Positions 1 through 5,438 of a stretch of 5,538 nt of DNA are shown here, one piece after another (the stretch's first letter is position 1; each line of letters starts with the position of its first letter). The notes beneath the pieces are model-generated. The model saw only the letters and a program-made list of their open reading frames with translations, did no database searches and was not told where the DNA came from. Position numbers and translations under genes: made by a program. Origin of the DNA: Proteobacteria bacterium UBA1148 (lineage in GTDB: Bacteria; Pseudomonadota; Gammaproteobacteria; Steroidobacterales; Rariloculaceae); contig DBZY01000002.1 in NCBI GenBank assembly GCA_002311835.1, forward strand, positions 8,462 through 13,999. The letters run 5' to 3'.

Positions 1-2
1 AG

Positions 3-197
3 GGCGAACCGCCAACCCAGATAAAAACGCCGACGACGTGTGAGTTGTTAGATACACTGGAGCGCGAGCTTGCAAGTGCAGATGTGTTGAGGGTGCTAGA
101 GCAACAATGGCTCGGTGGAAAAGAGTTCGGTTTGGCTGTGGAGGCTCGAGTCGAAGCATTTCGCAGGAAAGGTGGGCTCGTGGAGTATCGATCATGA
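3..197 (+). CDS. C-terminal end of an unrecognised protein (5' end outside window)
   Basis: The frame is open from the window edge for 64 codons and ends in TGA at 195-197. The translated tail is rich in Leu, Glu, Ala and Arg (for example LLDTLERELASADVLRVLEQ) and ends in EAFRRKGGLVEYRS, which reads like amphipathic helices of a soluble protein. Its stop overlaps the ATG of the BON lipoprotein gene as ATGA at 194-197, a typical translational-coupling arrangement, and this supports both the reading frame and the downstream start. I do not recognise the family. The visible part has no signal peptide, membrane segment or catalytic motif, so no function is proposed. It is probably the previous gene of the same operon. 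Confidence 0.6.
   Translation, partial: GEPPTQIKTPTTCELLDTLERELASADVLRVLEQQWLGGKEFGLAVEARVEAFRRKGGLVEYRS
182..185 (+). promoter_or_regulatory. Ribosome binding site fixing the BON lipoprotein start
   Basis: GGAG lies 8 nt upstream of the ATG at 194. It supports that start over an in-frame ATG at 107, which would place 29 basic, non-signal-like residues before the lipoprotein signal and overlap the upstream gene by about 90 bases. Confidence 0.6.
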
Positions 198-553
198 TAA
201 TAAATGTAAGAGCTATCACGTTTGTTGTTTGTTTCGGGGCGATGCTTGCTGCATGTACATACAGCTCAGTTTCAACTCAGAACTATTCTGACTCAGTGTT
301 AGAGGAGCGGATCGTGATCGCACTAGAGAGTGCCTCTGATCTACCAGCAAACGCGATTATGGTTGGGGCTAGTAATGGTATCGTCACTCTCACGGGCTCT
401 GTTGTTTGCGATTCTTGTGGTGGTGCTCGTACGCCTGCTGGTGTTAGAACCATTCAGCAAAGTTTAGGTGCTGTAGTGCGAGCTGTTCCCGGCGTCGAGC
501 GAGTCGAGTTTGATATACAGTACCAGCCATCTACCGAGCTACCTGGAGGTTAG
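194..553 (+). CDS. BON-domain outer-membrane lipoprotein
   Basis: A 119-residue protein from ATG 194. Residues 1-21 form a lipoprotein signal: a hydrophobic stretch ending in the lipobox L18-A19-A20-C21. Thr follows the Cys rather than Asp, which suggests outer-membrane sorting. Residues about 32-110 match a BON domain (OsmY/DolP type): YSDSVLEERIVIAL helix, the strand with NGIVTLTGSV at 61-70, then a helix ending RAVPGVERVEFDI. BON domains bind phospholipid or other envelope surfaces; no enzymatic role is expected. It has a single BON domain, whereas DolP and OsmY have two. The loop between the strand and last helix is longer than usual and carries C72-D-S-C75, a CXXC pair that could form a disulfide in the periplasm. 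A 53-bp gap separates it from the DUF6152 gene. The family call is firm; the role is not. Confidence 0.8.
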   Translation: MIINVRAITFVVCFGAMLAACTYSSVSTQNYSDSVLEERIVIALESASDLPANAIMVGASNGIVTLTGSVVCDSCGGARTPAGVRTIQQSLGAVVRAVPGVERVEFDIQYQPSTELPGG

Positions 554-606
554 GATGAGTAGGGAGTTACCCTCAGGTTGTGACGACACATTTTTAAGGC
601 ACTTTA

Positions 607-1023
607 ATGAAAAATAAGTTGAGCATCTCATATGCCGTGTGTGTCGGTTTTGCGTGTAACGTGAGTGTCTCATGGGGGCACCATGGAGATGCTGGGCGAT
701 TTATAGAGACCCCAGTTAGTTTGGAGGGAGTCGTTGTCTCATGGAGACTAATGAATCCTCATTCGATAATCGTTTTAGATGCGGAGAACGAACAGGGGGA
801 GATCGTAAGATGGCGAGCGGAGTTTGCTGATCCAGTCGGAATGGCCACTACTTATGGATGGGCGAGGGATACGTTGAAGCCGGGTGATAAGATCACAATG
901 ACTGGTCGACGTGTCAAGAGTGGTGCGCCGGAATTCAATCTCACCGAGCAAGCCAGGATCATTAGGACGGAGACCGGCGAGGAAATTTTCAGGACGGAAG
1001 ATTATCATGGCGAACCACAGTAG
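607..1023 (+). CDS. Exported DUF6152 family protein
   Basis: A 138-residue protein preceded by TAAGG with 7 nt spacing. Residues 1-24 form a Sec signal peptide, with probable cleavage after the WG before H25-H26. The mature protein shows the features I associate with DUF6152: His residues at the mature N-terminus, LEGVVVSWRLMNPHS at 39-53 (the conserved G-V-x-x-W-x-x-x-NPHS pattern), W69 in a strand, GWARDTLKPGDKITMTG at 84-100, then a C-terminal strand region. This predicts a small periplasmic beta-barrel/OB-like domain. The two His near the mature N-terminus and H52 could bind metal, but that is speculation. The function of the family is unknown to me. It sits only 12 bp upstream of the propeller lipoprotein start, so co-expression is very likely. 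Confidence 0.75.
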   Translation: MKNKLSISYAVCVGFACNVSVSWGHHGDAGRFIETPVSLEGVVVSWRLMNPHSIIVLDAENEQGEIVRWRAEFADPVGMATTYGWARDTLKPGDKITMTGRRVKSGAPEFNLTEQARIIRTETGEEIFRTEDYHGEPQ

Positions 1024-1035
1024 CCTTGAGTGCTC

Positions 1036-2679
1036 ATGTGTGACTCGCAGGCCATAGGTCTTACTTTTCCAAAAAACCTTTCAACACTGGCATTGGTCGT
1101 GAGCGCGCTCAGTGCGTGCAGCCAATCACAGGCGCCAACATCATCTAATTTCGCCGCTGGCACGAGTACCACGTCTGTTCAGCTGGAACAGCTTGCGTAC
1201 ATTAAGGCGTCGAACCCGGGTGCAGGTGACCAGTTCGGTAATGGTGGCGAGCTCTTAGGAAATTCCATCAGCTTGAGCGGTGATGGTAGTACGCTAGCGG
1301 TGGGTGCGTTCATGGAAAGTAGCGGTGCTGCTGGAATTAATGGTGACCAGGATGACGATTTGGTTTACGGGGCTGGTGCAGTTTATGTATACGCACGCAA
1401 TGGTAATACCTGGGAGCAGCAAGCCTACATCAAAGCATCGAATCCGGGGGACAGCGATAATTTTGGTTATGTCACCACTTTAAGCGCTGACGGTGACACG
1501 CTAGTGGTATCCGCTAACTTTGAAGCCAGCAACGCAACCGGCATAAACGGTGATCAGAGTGATGACTCTATTTATGGGGCTGGTGCTGTGTATGTCTTCA
1601 TCCGAGATGATCGTGATAATTGGTCTCAACAGGCTTATCTAAAAGCGTCTAATACGGGTGAAATAGGAAGTGTCGATGATCTTTTTAGTGACGGTGATCA
1701 GTTCGGCTTTTCTATTTCTCTAAGCGCTGATGGCAACAAACTGGCTGTAGGTGCTATCGCAGAAGACAGTTCCTCTAACAGATCTAATGGAGATCAATTA
1801 GATAACTCGGCTCAATCGGCTGGCGCTGTCTATATCTTTGTTCGTAGCAATGGTGATTGGACGCAGCAAGCGTACATCAAATCTTCGAATCCAAGTAGAA
1901 GTGATTTGTTTGGATATTCTGTCGCCCTTGATGCAGGGGGCAATCTGTTGGGTGTCGGTGTCTTTCAAGAAGATGGTTCTCTTGCTGGGACGAACGAACA
2001 GCAGGATGATGATCTGCTTGATGCTGGCGCGGTTTACGTATTTTCTGTCTCTGGCGATACATGGATACAGTCGGCCTACCTTAAGGGCGCTAACGCGGAA
2101 AGTAACGATGTTTTTGGCACAGCGGTTGCCATCAGCGATGACGGGAATACTCTGATAGTAACCGCTCTTGATGAGGATGGAGCAACGACTGGCGTTAACT
2201 CAACGCCGGTTACCGATCAGCAAACTGAAAACTCTACGGGCGCTGTTTATGTGTTTTCTCGTAGCGAAGATGGATGGTCACAGACAGCCTATCTCAAGGC
2301 GTCCAATACAGGGAGAGAAGATTGGTTCGGAGTACGCGTTGCGTTGAGCGGAGACGGCAATATGTTGGTTGTTGGCGCTCAGTTGGAGGATAGTGCTGCA
2401 CAAGGTGTGAATAGCAACGAGGATGACGATACTGCTCAGGAGGCTGGTGCGGCCTACATCTTTACGCGTGACGATGGGGTTTGGTCCCAGGTTTCTTACG
2501 TCAAATCTAGTAATTCTGAGGCTTACGACGAATTTGGGGGTTCGATAGCGATTAGTAGAGATGGGGGGACTATAGCTGTGGGTGCGCGGGGTGAGGACAG
2601 TGCTGTTGGCGGGTTGAACGGTAATCAGGATAATAATTCTGCATCGGAGGCTGGTGCTGTTTATCTTTTTAGCTACTGA
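1036..2679 (+). CDS. FG-GAP repeat lipoprotein, predicted seven-bladed beta-propeller
   Basis: A 547-residue protein. I chose ATG 1036, with TTGAG 5 nt upstream; the in-frame GTG at 1030 would add two residues and cannot be excluded. Residues 1-28 are a lipoprotein signal with lipobox L25-S26-A27-C28, followed by Ser, which favours the outer membrane. A Ser/Thr-rich linker leads to seven tandem repeats starting at residues 55, 131, 201, 280, 348, 419 and 488. Each begins Y-(I/L/V)-K-x-(S/A)-N, then D-x-FG, a strand such as LSxDGxxLxVGA, an Asp/Asn-rich loop, and GAVY(V/I/L)F, followed by W-x-Q-x-A/S. These are FG-GAP-type blades as in integrin alpha chains; the acidic loops may bind calcium. 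Blade 7 stops at GAVYLFSY and lacks its last strand. It is the longest gene of the operon and probably acts at the cell surface or in the periplasm as a binding scaffold. The partner is unknown. Confidence 0.85.
   Translation: MCDSQAIGLTFPKNLSTLALVVSALSACSQSQAPTSSNFAAGTSTTSVQLEQLAYIKASNPGAGDQFGNGGELLGNSISLSGDGSTLAVGAFMESSGAAGINGDQDDDLVYGAGAVYVYARNGNTWEQQAYIKASNPGDSDNFGYVTTLSADGDTLVVSANFEASNATGINGDQSDDSIYGAGAVYVFIRDDRDNWSQQAYLKASNTGEIGSVDDLFSDGDQFGFSISLSADGNKLAVGAIAEDSSSNRSNGDQLDNSAQSAGAVYIFVRSNGDWTQQAYIKSSNPSRSDLFGYSVALDAGGNLLGVGVFQEDGSLAGTNEQQDDDLLDAGAVYVFSVSGDTWIQSAYLKGANAESNDVFGTAVAISDDGNTLIVTALDEDGATTGVNSTPVTDQQTENSTGAVYVFSRSEDGWSQTAYLKASNTGREDWFGVRVALSGDGNMLVVGAQLEDSAAQGVNSNEDDDTAQEAGAAYIFTRDDGVWSQVSYVKSSNSEAYDEFGGSIAISRDGGTIAVGARGEDSAVGGLNGNQDNNSASEAGAVYLFSY
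1198..2676 (+). repeat. Seven tandem FG-GAP coding repeats
   Basis: Blade boundaries at the DNA level are 1198-1425, 1426-1635, 1636-1872, 1873-2076, 2077-2289, 2290-2496 and 2497-2676, giving units of 204-237 bp with a shorter last unit. Protein identity is clear but the bases have diverged, so this is an old amplification. Units 1 and 2 look closest: both read (T/C)GGGGCTGGTGC-type sequence through the GAVYV strand. Unit 3 has an extra acidic insert of about ten residues before its FG motif. Confidence 0.85.
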
Positions 2680-2764
2680 GGATGTTTCATTTAGTTACGT
2701 AAAGTGGTGATATGCGCTGGAGCTTATGTCACATGTGTAGAAGTATTTAAAAAAGAGTCAAAAA

Positions 2765-3631
2765 ATGAGAACAAAAATTCTTGTAGATGTCTTTGTTTTT
2801 TTATTGGGTTATTTTTTTACCGTCTCTGTACAGGCACAACGCCCACCTGCAGAGTTAGAGCTGATTCCTATCAACGACAGTATTTATGTCATCCATAACC
2901 AAGGTGTGCCCGGGAATGCAACGGCTTTAATCACAGACGAAGGTGTTTTATTGGTTGATGACAAGTTTGAAGCAGATTATGAAAACATGGTGGAGTTATT
3001 GCGATCAGTAACCGATCAGCCGGTTAGGTATGTGGTAAATACTCACTATCATCAAGATCATAGTGGTTCCAACGCCAGGTTTAAGGCTGCTGGTGCAGAT
3101 ATTGTGATGACGGCGCAGGCTCGAGAGAGAATGGTCGAGGTGAATCAAAGCGGGTTACCGAGATTCACTATGAAAGAGAGCGCACGTATTCATATCGGTG
3201 GTGAGGTAGTTGACCTGTTGTATTTTGGTCGAGCCCATACAGGGGGTGATCTCGTAGTTTACTTTCCAGATTACCAAATACTCGTAGCAGGGGACCTCTT
3301 TAACTACGGTGCTATTTTTGGAGATGGTCCTCAAGCGGCTCAGCTTGTCGACTATGCTGGCGGCGGAAGTGTGAGAGAGTGGACAAAAACGCTTGATGCA
3401 ATATTGATGCTCGGTTTTGAGACTGTTGTTCCGGGACATGGGATTGTGACTACCAAAACAGAGATGCGGAGATTTCGAGATAGCACGTTGGAGCTACGTA
3501 GTCGTATCCAAGGTATGCTGCGTCAGGGAAACTCTCGTGAAGCGATTGAGCAGGTTCTTCGCGGCGAGTTTGGTTGGCAGGACTTACACATGATGAGAGG
3601 TTTCGACGGTATATTAGGTGAGTTAAGGTGA
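2765..3631 (+). CDS. Exported metallo-beta-lactamase-fold hydrolase
   Basis: A 288-residue protein with AAAGAG 7 nt before the ATG. Residues 1-24 form a Sec signal peptide ending VQA, followed by Gln. The mature part has the full MBL metal set: H94-Y-H96-Q-D98-H99, H158 in GRAHTGGD, D177 in AGDLF and H225 in PGHG. These would make two metal sites, normally zinc. The bridging Asp after the third His is typical of glyoxalase II-like and SoxH/quinoprotein-relay hydrolases rather than true B3 beta-lactamases. Its length and Thr-His-Tyr-His-Gln-Asp-His sequence fit the periplasmic SoxH-like group. The C-terminal 60 residues are helical and basic. The substrate is unknown: a thioester, lactone or lactam are all possible. 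It lies 85 bp after the propeller gene. That gap shows no convincing terminator or promoter, so it probably belongs to the same operon. Confidence 0.85.
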   Translation: MRTKILVDVFVFLLGYFFTVSVQAQRPPAELELIPINDSIYVIHNQGVPGNATALITDEGVLLVDDKFEADYENMVELLRSVTDQPVRYVVNTHYHQDHSGSNARFKAAGADIVMTAQARERMVEVNQSGLPRFTMKESARIHIGGEVVDLLYFGRAHTGGDLVVYFPDYQILVAGDLFNYGAIFGDGPQAAQLVDYAGGGSVREWTKTLDAILMLGFETVVPGHGIVTTKTEMRRFRDSTLELRSRIQGMLRQGNSREAIEQVLRGEFGWQDLHMMRGFDGILGELR

Positions 3632-3729
3632 TAAAAAGAGATAGAAAAATAAACTTGAATGGTCTTGTCCTGGCCGGTTTCCTCTTAGAGTCTCCGGCAA
3701 TCTTGGTCGCGAAGGAACGCGACGATTGA
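3628..3729 (+). CDS. Mini-ORF with signal-peptide-like sequence, possible 5' part of a split small gene
   Basis: GTG at 3628 overlaps the stop of the MBL gene as GTGA, with AGGTGAG (3616-3622) five bases upstream. The 33-residue product starts with a basic segment (IKRDRK), continues with a hydrophobic stretch about 17 residues long (GLVLAGFLLESPAILVA) and ends KERDD. That is the layout of a Sec signal peptide with nothing after it. The next frame starts immediately at 3726 and is coding-like, so I suspect these are two parts of one exported small protein separated by a frame change. It could also be a true leader-sized peptide, or chance. Confidence 0.35.
   Translation: MIKRDRKINLNGLVLAGFLLESPAILVAKERDD
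3712..3716 (+). promoter_or_regulatory. Candidate ribosome binding site for a TTG start
   Basis: AAGGA lies 9 nt before TTG 3726. This is a usable Shine-Dalgarno position and the only support for independent initiation of the second mini-ORF; the alternative is a frameshift from the first. Confidence 0.35.
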
Positions 3730-3878
3730 ATTTAGACAGAGATACTTTAGAAGTTCTTAACGAGGATTTGGAAAATTCTAATCACGGAATTGGTACTGAG
3801 CTCTTTTCTAACGAGCCAGCGAGTTCTGTTAGTGTACAGAGTGTTGACGCTTCGGCAGTGTTGTCGGTTGATGACTAA
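3726..3878 (+). CDS. Small acidic ORF, possible 3' part of the split small gene
   Basis: Fifty codons from TTG 3726 to TAA 3876-3878. The start overlaps the stop of the preceding mini-ORF as TTGA. The product is acidic at the beginning (DRDTLEVLNEDLENS) and Ser/Val-rich at the end (ASSVSVQSVDASAVLSVDD). It lacks a signal peptide, Cys and any motif I recognise. If position 3726 is read twice (GAT then TTG), the preceding signal-like frame joins it with a good in-frame reading (KERDD-LNLDRD), giving about 83 residues with an N-terminal signal. Its stop sits 11 bp before the rhodanese ATG, and AAGGA at the end of this ORF is the rhodanese ribosome binding site. Small size and a rare start make this tentative. 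Confidence 0.35.
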   Translation: MNLDRDTLEVLNEDLENSNHGIGTELFSNEPASSVSVQSVDASAVLSVDD

Positions 3879-3889
3879 GGATTGAAACA

Positions 3890-4465
3890 ATGTATAACTT
3901 TAAGATATTAGCTGCGTGTATATTTAGTGTGCTATGGGCGCCCGTTCTGCAGGCAGAGCAAGAGTCTCTTCCTATTACTTCTGACTTGGAGAGTATCAGT
4001 TTCAACTCGATCGAGGGTCCCGTTACTATAAGGCGGTTCGCAAACGATATTATGTTGGTTAAGGGAACGGTCCGTCCGATGGTTCCCGTGCCAGGAGTGA
4101 CTCCAGTAGGTGAACTTGAAGTTATAAGCGCTCTGCAGGACTCAGATTACATAGTTGTCGATACGCGTACCAAAGAGACTCAATATGGAGGGACGATTCC
4201 TGGCACGGTAAACTTTCCTTTCAACGAGATCGCAGACCGACTTGATGAATTAGGTTGCGAAGGATCCACAGCTGGTTGGAATTGCCAAGAAGCTCTTGAG
4301 GTCGTGTTGTATTGCAATGGCCCCAATTGTGGGCAGAGCCCAAGGGCTATGAGCGCTATGGTAGCGGCAGGGTTTCCCGCAACAAAAATTTCCTACTACC
4401 GTGGTGGTATGTTGGCCTGGACGTCGCTTGGGCTCACTACCCGTGAGAGCGAGCACTCGAAGTAA
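3890..4465 (+). CDS. Exported single-domain rhodanese-like protein
   Basis: A 191-residue protein with AAGGA (3877-3881) 8 nt before the ATG. Residues 1-22 form a Sec signal peptide ending LQA, followed by Glu. A linker of about 55 residues precedes the rhodanese fold: strand DYIVVDTRT at 86-94 with D91, GTIPGTVNFPFNEI at 101-114, the active loop VLYCNGPNCGQSPRA at 139-153 with presumed persulfide-carrying C142, and ISYYRGGMLAWTSLGL at 167-182. Rhodaneses move sulfane sulfur on the loop Cys, or act as redox or binding domains. The loop is C-x4-C (C142, C147), and another pair, C123 and C132, lies just before it, so disulfides are plausible in the periplasm. The CNGPxCGQSP form is one I associate with secreted bacterial rhodaneses. 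It closes the operon, next to the split mini-gene. The sulfur donor and acceptor are unknown. Confidence 0.85.
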   Translation: MYNFKILAACIFSVLWAPVLQAEQESLPITSDLESISFNSIEGPVTIRRFANDIMLVKGTVRPMVPVPGVTPVGELEVISALQDSDYIVVDTRTKETQYGGTIPGTVNFPFNEIADRLDELGCEGSTAGWNCQEALEVVLYCNGPNCGQSPRAMSAMVAAGFPATKISYYRGGMLAWTSLGLTTRESEHSK

Positions 4466-4488
4466 AGCTCCAAAAATGGTGCTCGCTC
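4447..4488 (+). terminator. Inverted repeat between convergent genes, possible terminator
   Basis: GAGCGAGCAC (4447-4456) pairs perfectly over 10 bp with GTGCTCGCTC (4479-4488), leaving a 22-base loop that itself contains CCAAAAATGG. The left arm lies inside the last codons of the rhodanese gene. The position suits transcription ending from either side. However, no T-tract follows on either strand (a G-run follows on plus), so it is not a canonical intrinsic terminator. Confidence 0.4.
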
Positions 4489-4531
4489 CGGGGGGGCGTT
4501 TCCGGGGTATTGCGTTGTGAGTAGGGTTTGT

Positions 4532-5029
4532 TTACTCGACTTCTTGTCCAATTACTGCGGTCGGCTTGATCTCGATCATGGTTCCTGGACGTGCAAAACC
4601 TACCACGGTGATGAGAGCACTGGAGGGGTATCGGCCTTCGTTAAAGTACTCGCTCCGCATCTCGACGAACCTGTCACCGTCGCGAACATCCTGGATATAG
4701 ACTGTCATCGTTACGATGTCGGACAGCGTGCCACCATAATACGCTAGACGTTGTTCAATGAGGCGAAATAGCTCACGAGTCTGAGCTTCAAAATTGCCTG
4801 AAATATCGTTGCCAGCAGCATCCGTAAGTACCGTGTGGCCGGCAACCCATACGGTGGTGCCGCCTGTGGTGGCTACTGCGCGGGAAAACGCTCGCCGCTC
4901 GCCGTACTCGTCAATCAGGTAGTCCTTGATGACGGGGACGTCTTCTTGTGCCCAACTTGGCAATGTTGCTAAGAGTGTTAGCAGTGCTACGGGACAGCTT
5001 CTAAAGAAACTTGGGGTGGCCTTGTGCAT
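4532..5029 (-). CDS. Exported RidA/YjgF/UK114-family protein lacking the key arginine
   Basis: A 165-residue protein. Residues 1-27 form a Sec signal peptide (basic start, LLTLLATLP core, SWA then Gln), unusual for this mostly cytosolic family. The rest is one Rid domain of about 135 residues: TVWVAGHTVLTD at 59-70, LFRLIEQRLAYYGGTLSDIVTMTVYIQDV at about 87-115, and the C-terminal signature YPSSALITVVGFARPGTMIEIKPTAVI at 134-160. In classical RidA the signature begins P-A-R-S, and that Arg binds the imine carboxylate. Here it is P135-S136-S137, so 2-iminobutanoate deaminase activity is not expected; this is closer to the non-canonical Rid groups. E153 of the MIEI segment is kept. It is convergent with the operon on the other strand and ends 66 bp from the rhodanese stop. 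A trimer with a different ligand is the most likely state. Confidence 0.85.
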   Translation of the reverse strand: MHKATPSFFRSCPVALLTLLATLPSWAQEDVPVIKDYLIDEYGERRAFSRAVATTGGTTVWVAGHTVLTDAAGNDISGNFEAQTRELFRLIEQRLAYYGGTLSDIVTMTVYIQDVRDGDRFVEMRSEYFNEGRYPSSALITVVGFARPGTMIEIKPTAVIGQEVE

Positions 5030-5036
5030 TGTTATT

Positions 5037-5042
5037 CTCCTT
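5037..5042 (-). promoter_or_regulatory. Strong ribosome binding site of the exported RidA-family gene
   Basis: On the minus strand AAGGAG lies 7 nt before the ATG at 5029. This near-consensus site confirms the start and hence the signal peptide. Further upstream I see no convincing -35/-10 pair, so either the promoter is weak or the gene is read from upstream. Confidence 0.75.
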
Positions 5043-5055
5043 GCCTGTCAGCGAA

Positions 5056-5145
5056 TCAGGATATCATGAGGCGTTTTGCGATAATGACGGTGTTTATCAG
5101 GCACCCTAGTGCGACAAAGATCTCGCCAGATTGGGTTCGGACCAT
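5056..5145 (-). CDS. Possible 29-residue hydrophobic peptide
   Basis: ATG at 5145 to TGA at 5056-5058 on the minus strand. The product has one hydrophobic segment (IFVALGCLINTVIIA) followed by KR, like a single short membrane helix with a positive inner end. It starts 5 bases after the stop of the arsC-like remnant and ends 26 bases before the RidA-family ATG. There is no good ribosome binding site. It may be a small membrane protein, the tail of a decayed membrane gene, or chance. Apart from it, the stretch 5030-5150 holds only the leader of the RidA-family gene. Confidence 0.2.
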   Translation of the reverse strand: MVRTQSGEIFVALGCLINTVIIAKRLMIS

Positions 5146-5150
5146 AGGGT

Positions 5151-5438
5151 TTAAGAAATAGTTTGTTTGCCGATGATGTTTAACTTGTTCTGTAGCCTGA
5201 TTCGGTCAAGCGATTCAATAGGTAAATTAGTAAAAGTAGCGATTCTATTTTTTAATACTTGGTACGTGTCTTTGAATGCAAGGCGGCATTCGTCTTCGTT
5301 ACCCTGTGCTGCGACAGGATCTGAAAAACCCCAGTGAGCGTGCAGTGGTTGGCCAGGCCAAATCGGGTAGGTTTCGTCAGCCGCTTTGGCGAAAACTGTG
5401 AAAACGAAATCGAATTCTGGTGATCCGGGTTTCGCAAC
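5151..5438 (-). pseudogene. arsC-like (LMW-phosphatase-type arsenate reductase) C-terminal remnant
   Basis: On the minus strand, 95 codons run from 5438 to the TAA at 5151-5153 and read as the second half of the LMW-phosphatase-type ArsC family. Diagnostic segments are PGSPEFDFVFTV (residues 4-15), IWPGQPLHAHWGFSDPVAAQG (26-46), ECRLAFKDTYQVLKNRI (50-66) and LPIESLDRIRLQNKL (72-86), ending IIGKQ. Family members carry Cys after FTV and again before P-(V/I)-W-P-G; these are redox or resolving positions. Here they are Phe (TTC) and Tyr (TAC), each one base from TGC. The N-terminal half, including the catalytic CX5R loop, is absent: the frame begins right after an in-frame TGA (5439-5441), with no ATG, GTG or TTG start. 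It is therefore a truncated, catalytically dead arsenate reductase relative, unless an upstream frameshift joins it to more sequence. The good conservation of the remainder suggests recent loss or a retained non-redox role. Confidence 0.7.

Noticed and set aside
107..193. Extending the BON lipoprotein to an ATG at 107
   Set aside because: The extra 29 residues are basic and unlike a signal, they would bury the lipobox inside the protein, and the segment lies within the upstream gene's coding frame. ATG 194 has a GGAG site and an ATGA overlap.
555..617. 20-residue ORF (starting MSRELPSG) between the BON and DUF6152 genes
   Set aside because: It has no ribosome binding site, it overlaps the DUF6152 start, and its composition gives no reason to think it is translated.
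2680..2764. Promoter or terminator in the 85-bp gap before the MBL gene
   Set aside because: Only short palindromes (TTACGTAA at 2695-2702 and ACATGT) are visible; there is no stem with a T-tract and no convincing -35/-10 pair.
2704..2898. 64-codon GTG frame between propeller and MBL genes
   Set aside because: It overlaps the MBL gene out of frame, has Cys-rich irregular composition and no ribosome binding site; the MBL start at 2765 has good support.
2765..3631. ETHE1-type persulfide dioxygenase, tempting because a rhodanese is nearby
   Set aside because: The family-specific sequence context of ETHE1 around its metal motif and PGHT segment is not seen; THYHQDHSG and GRAHTGGD fit SoxH/quinoprotein-relay-like hydrolases better, and the protein is exported.
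4517..4747. Plus-strand open frame opposite the RidA-family gene
   Set aside because: It lies antisense to a well-supported gene with signal peptide, Rid signature and strong ribosome binding site; its own product has no recognisable features.
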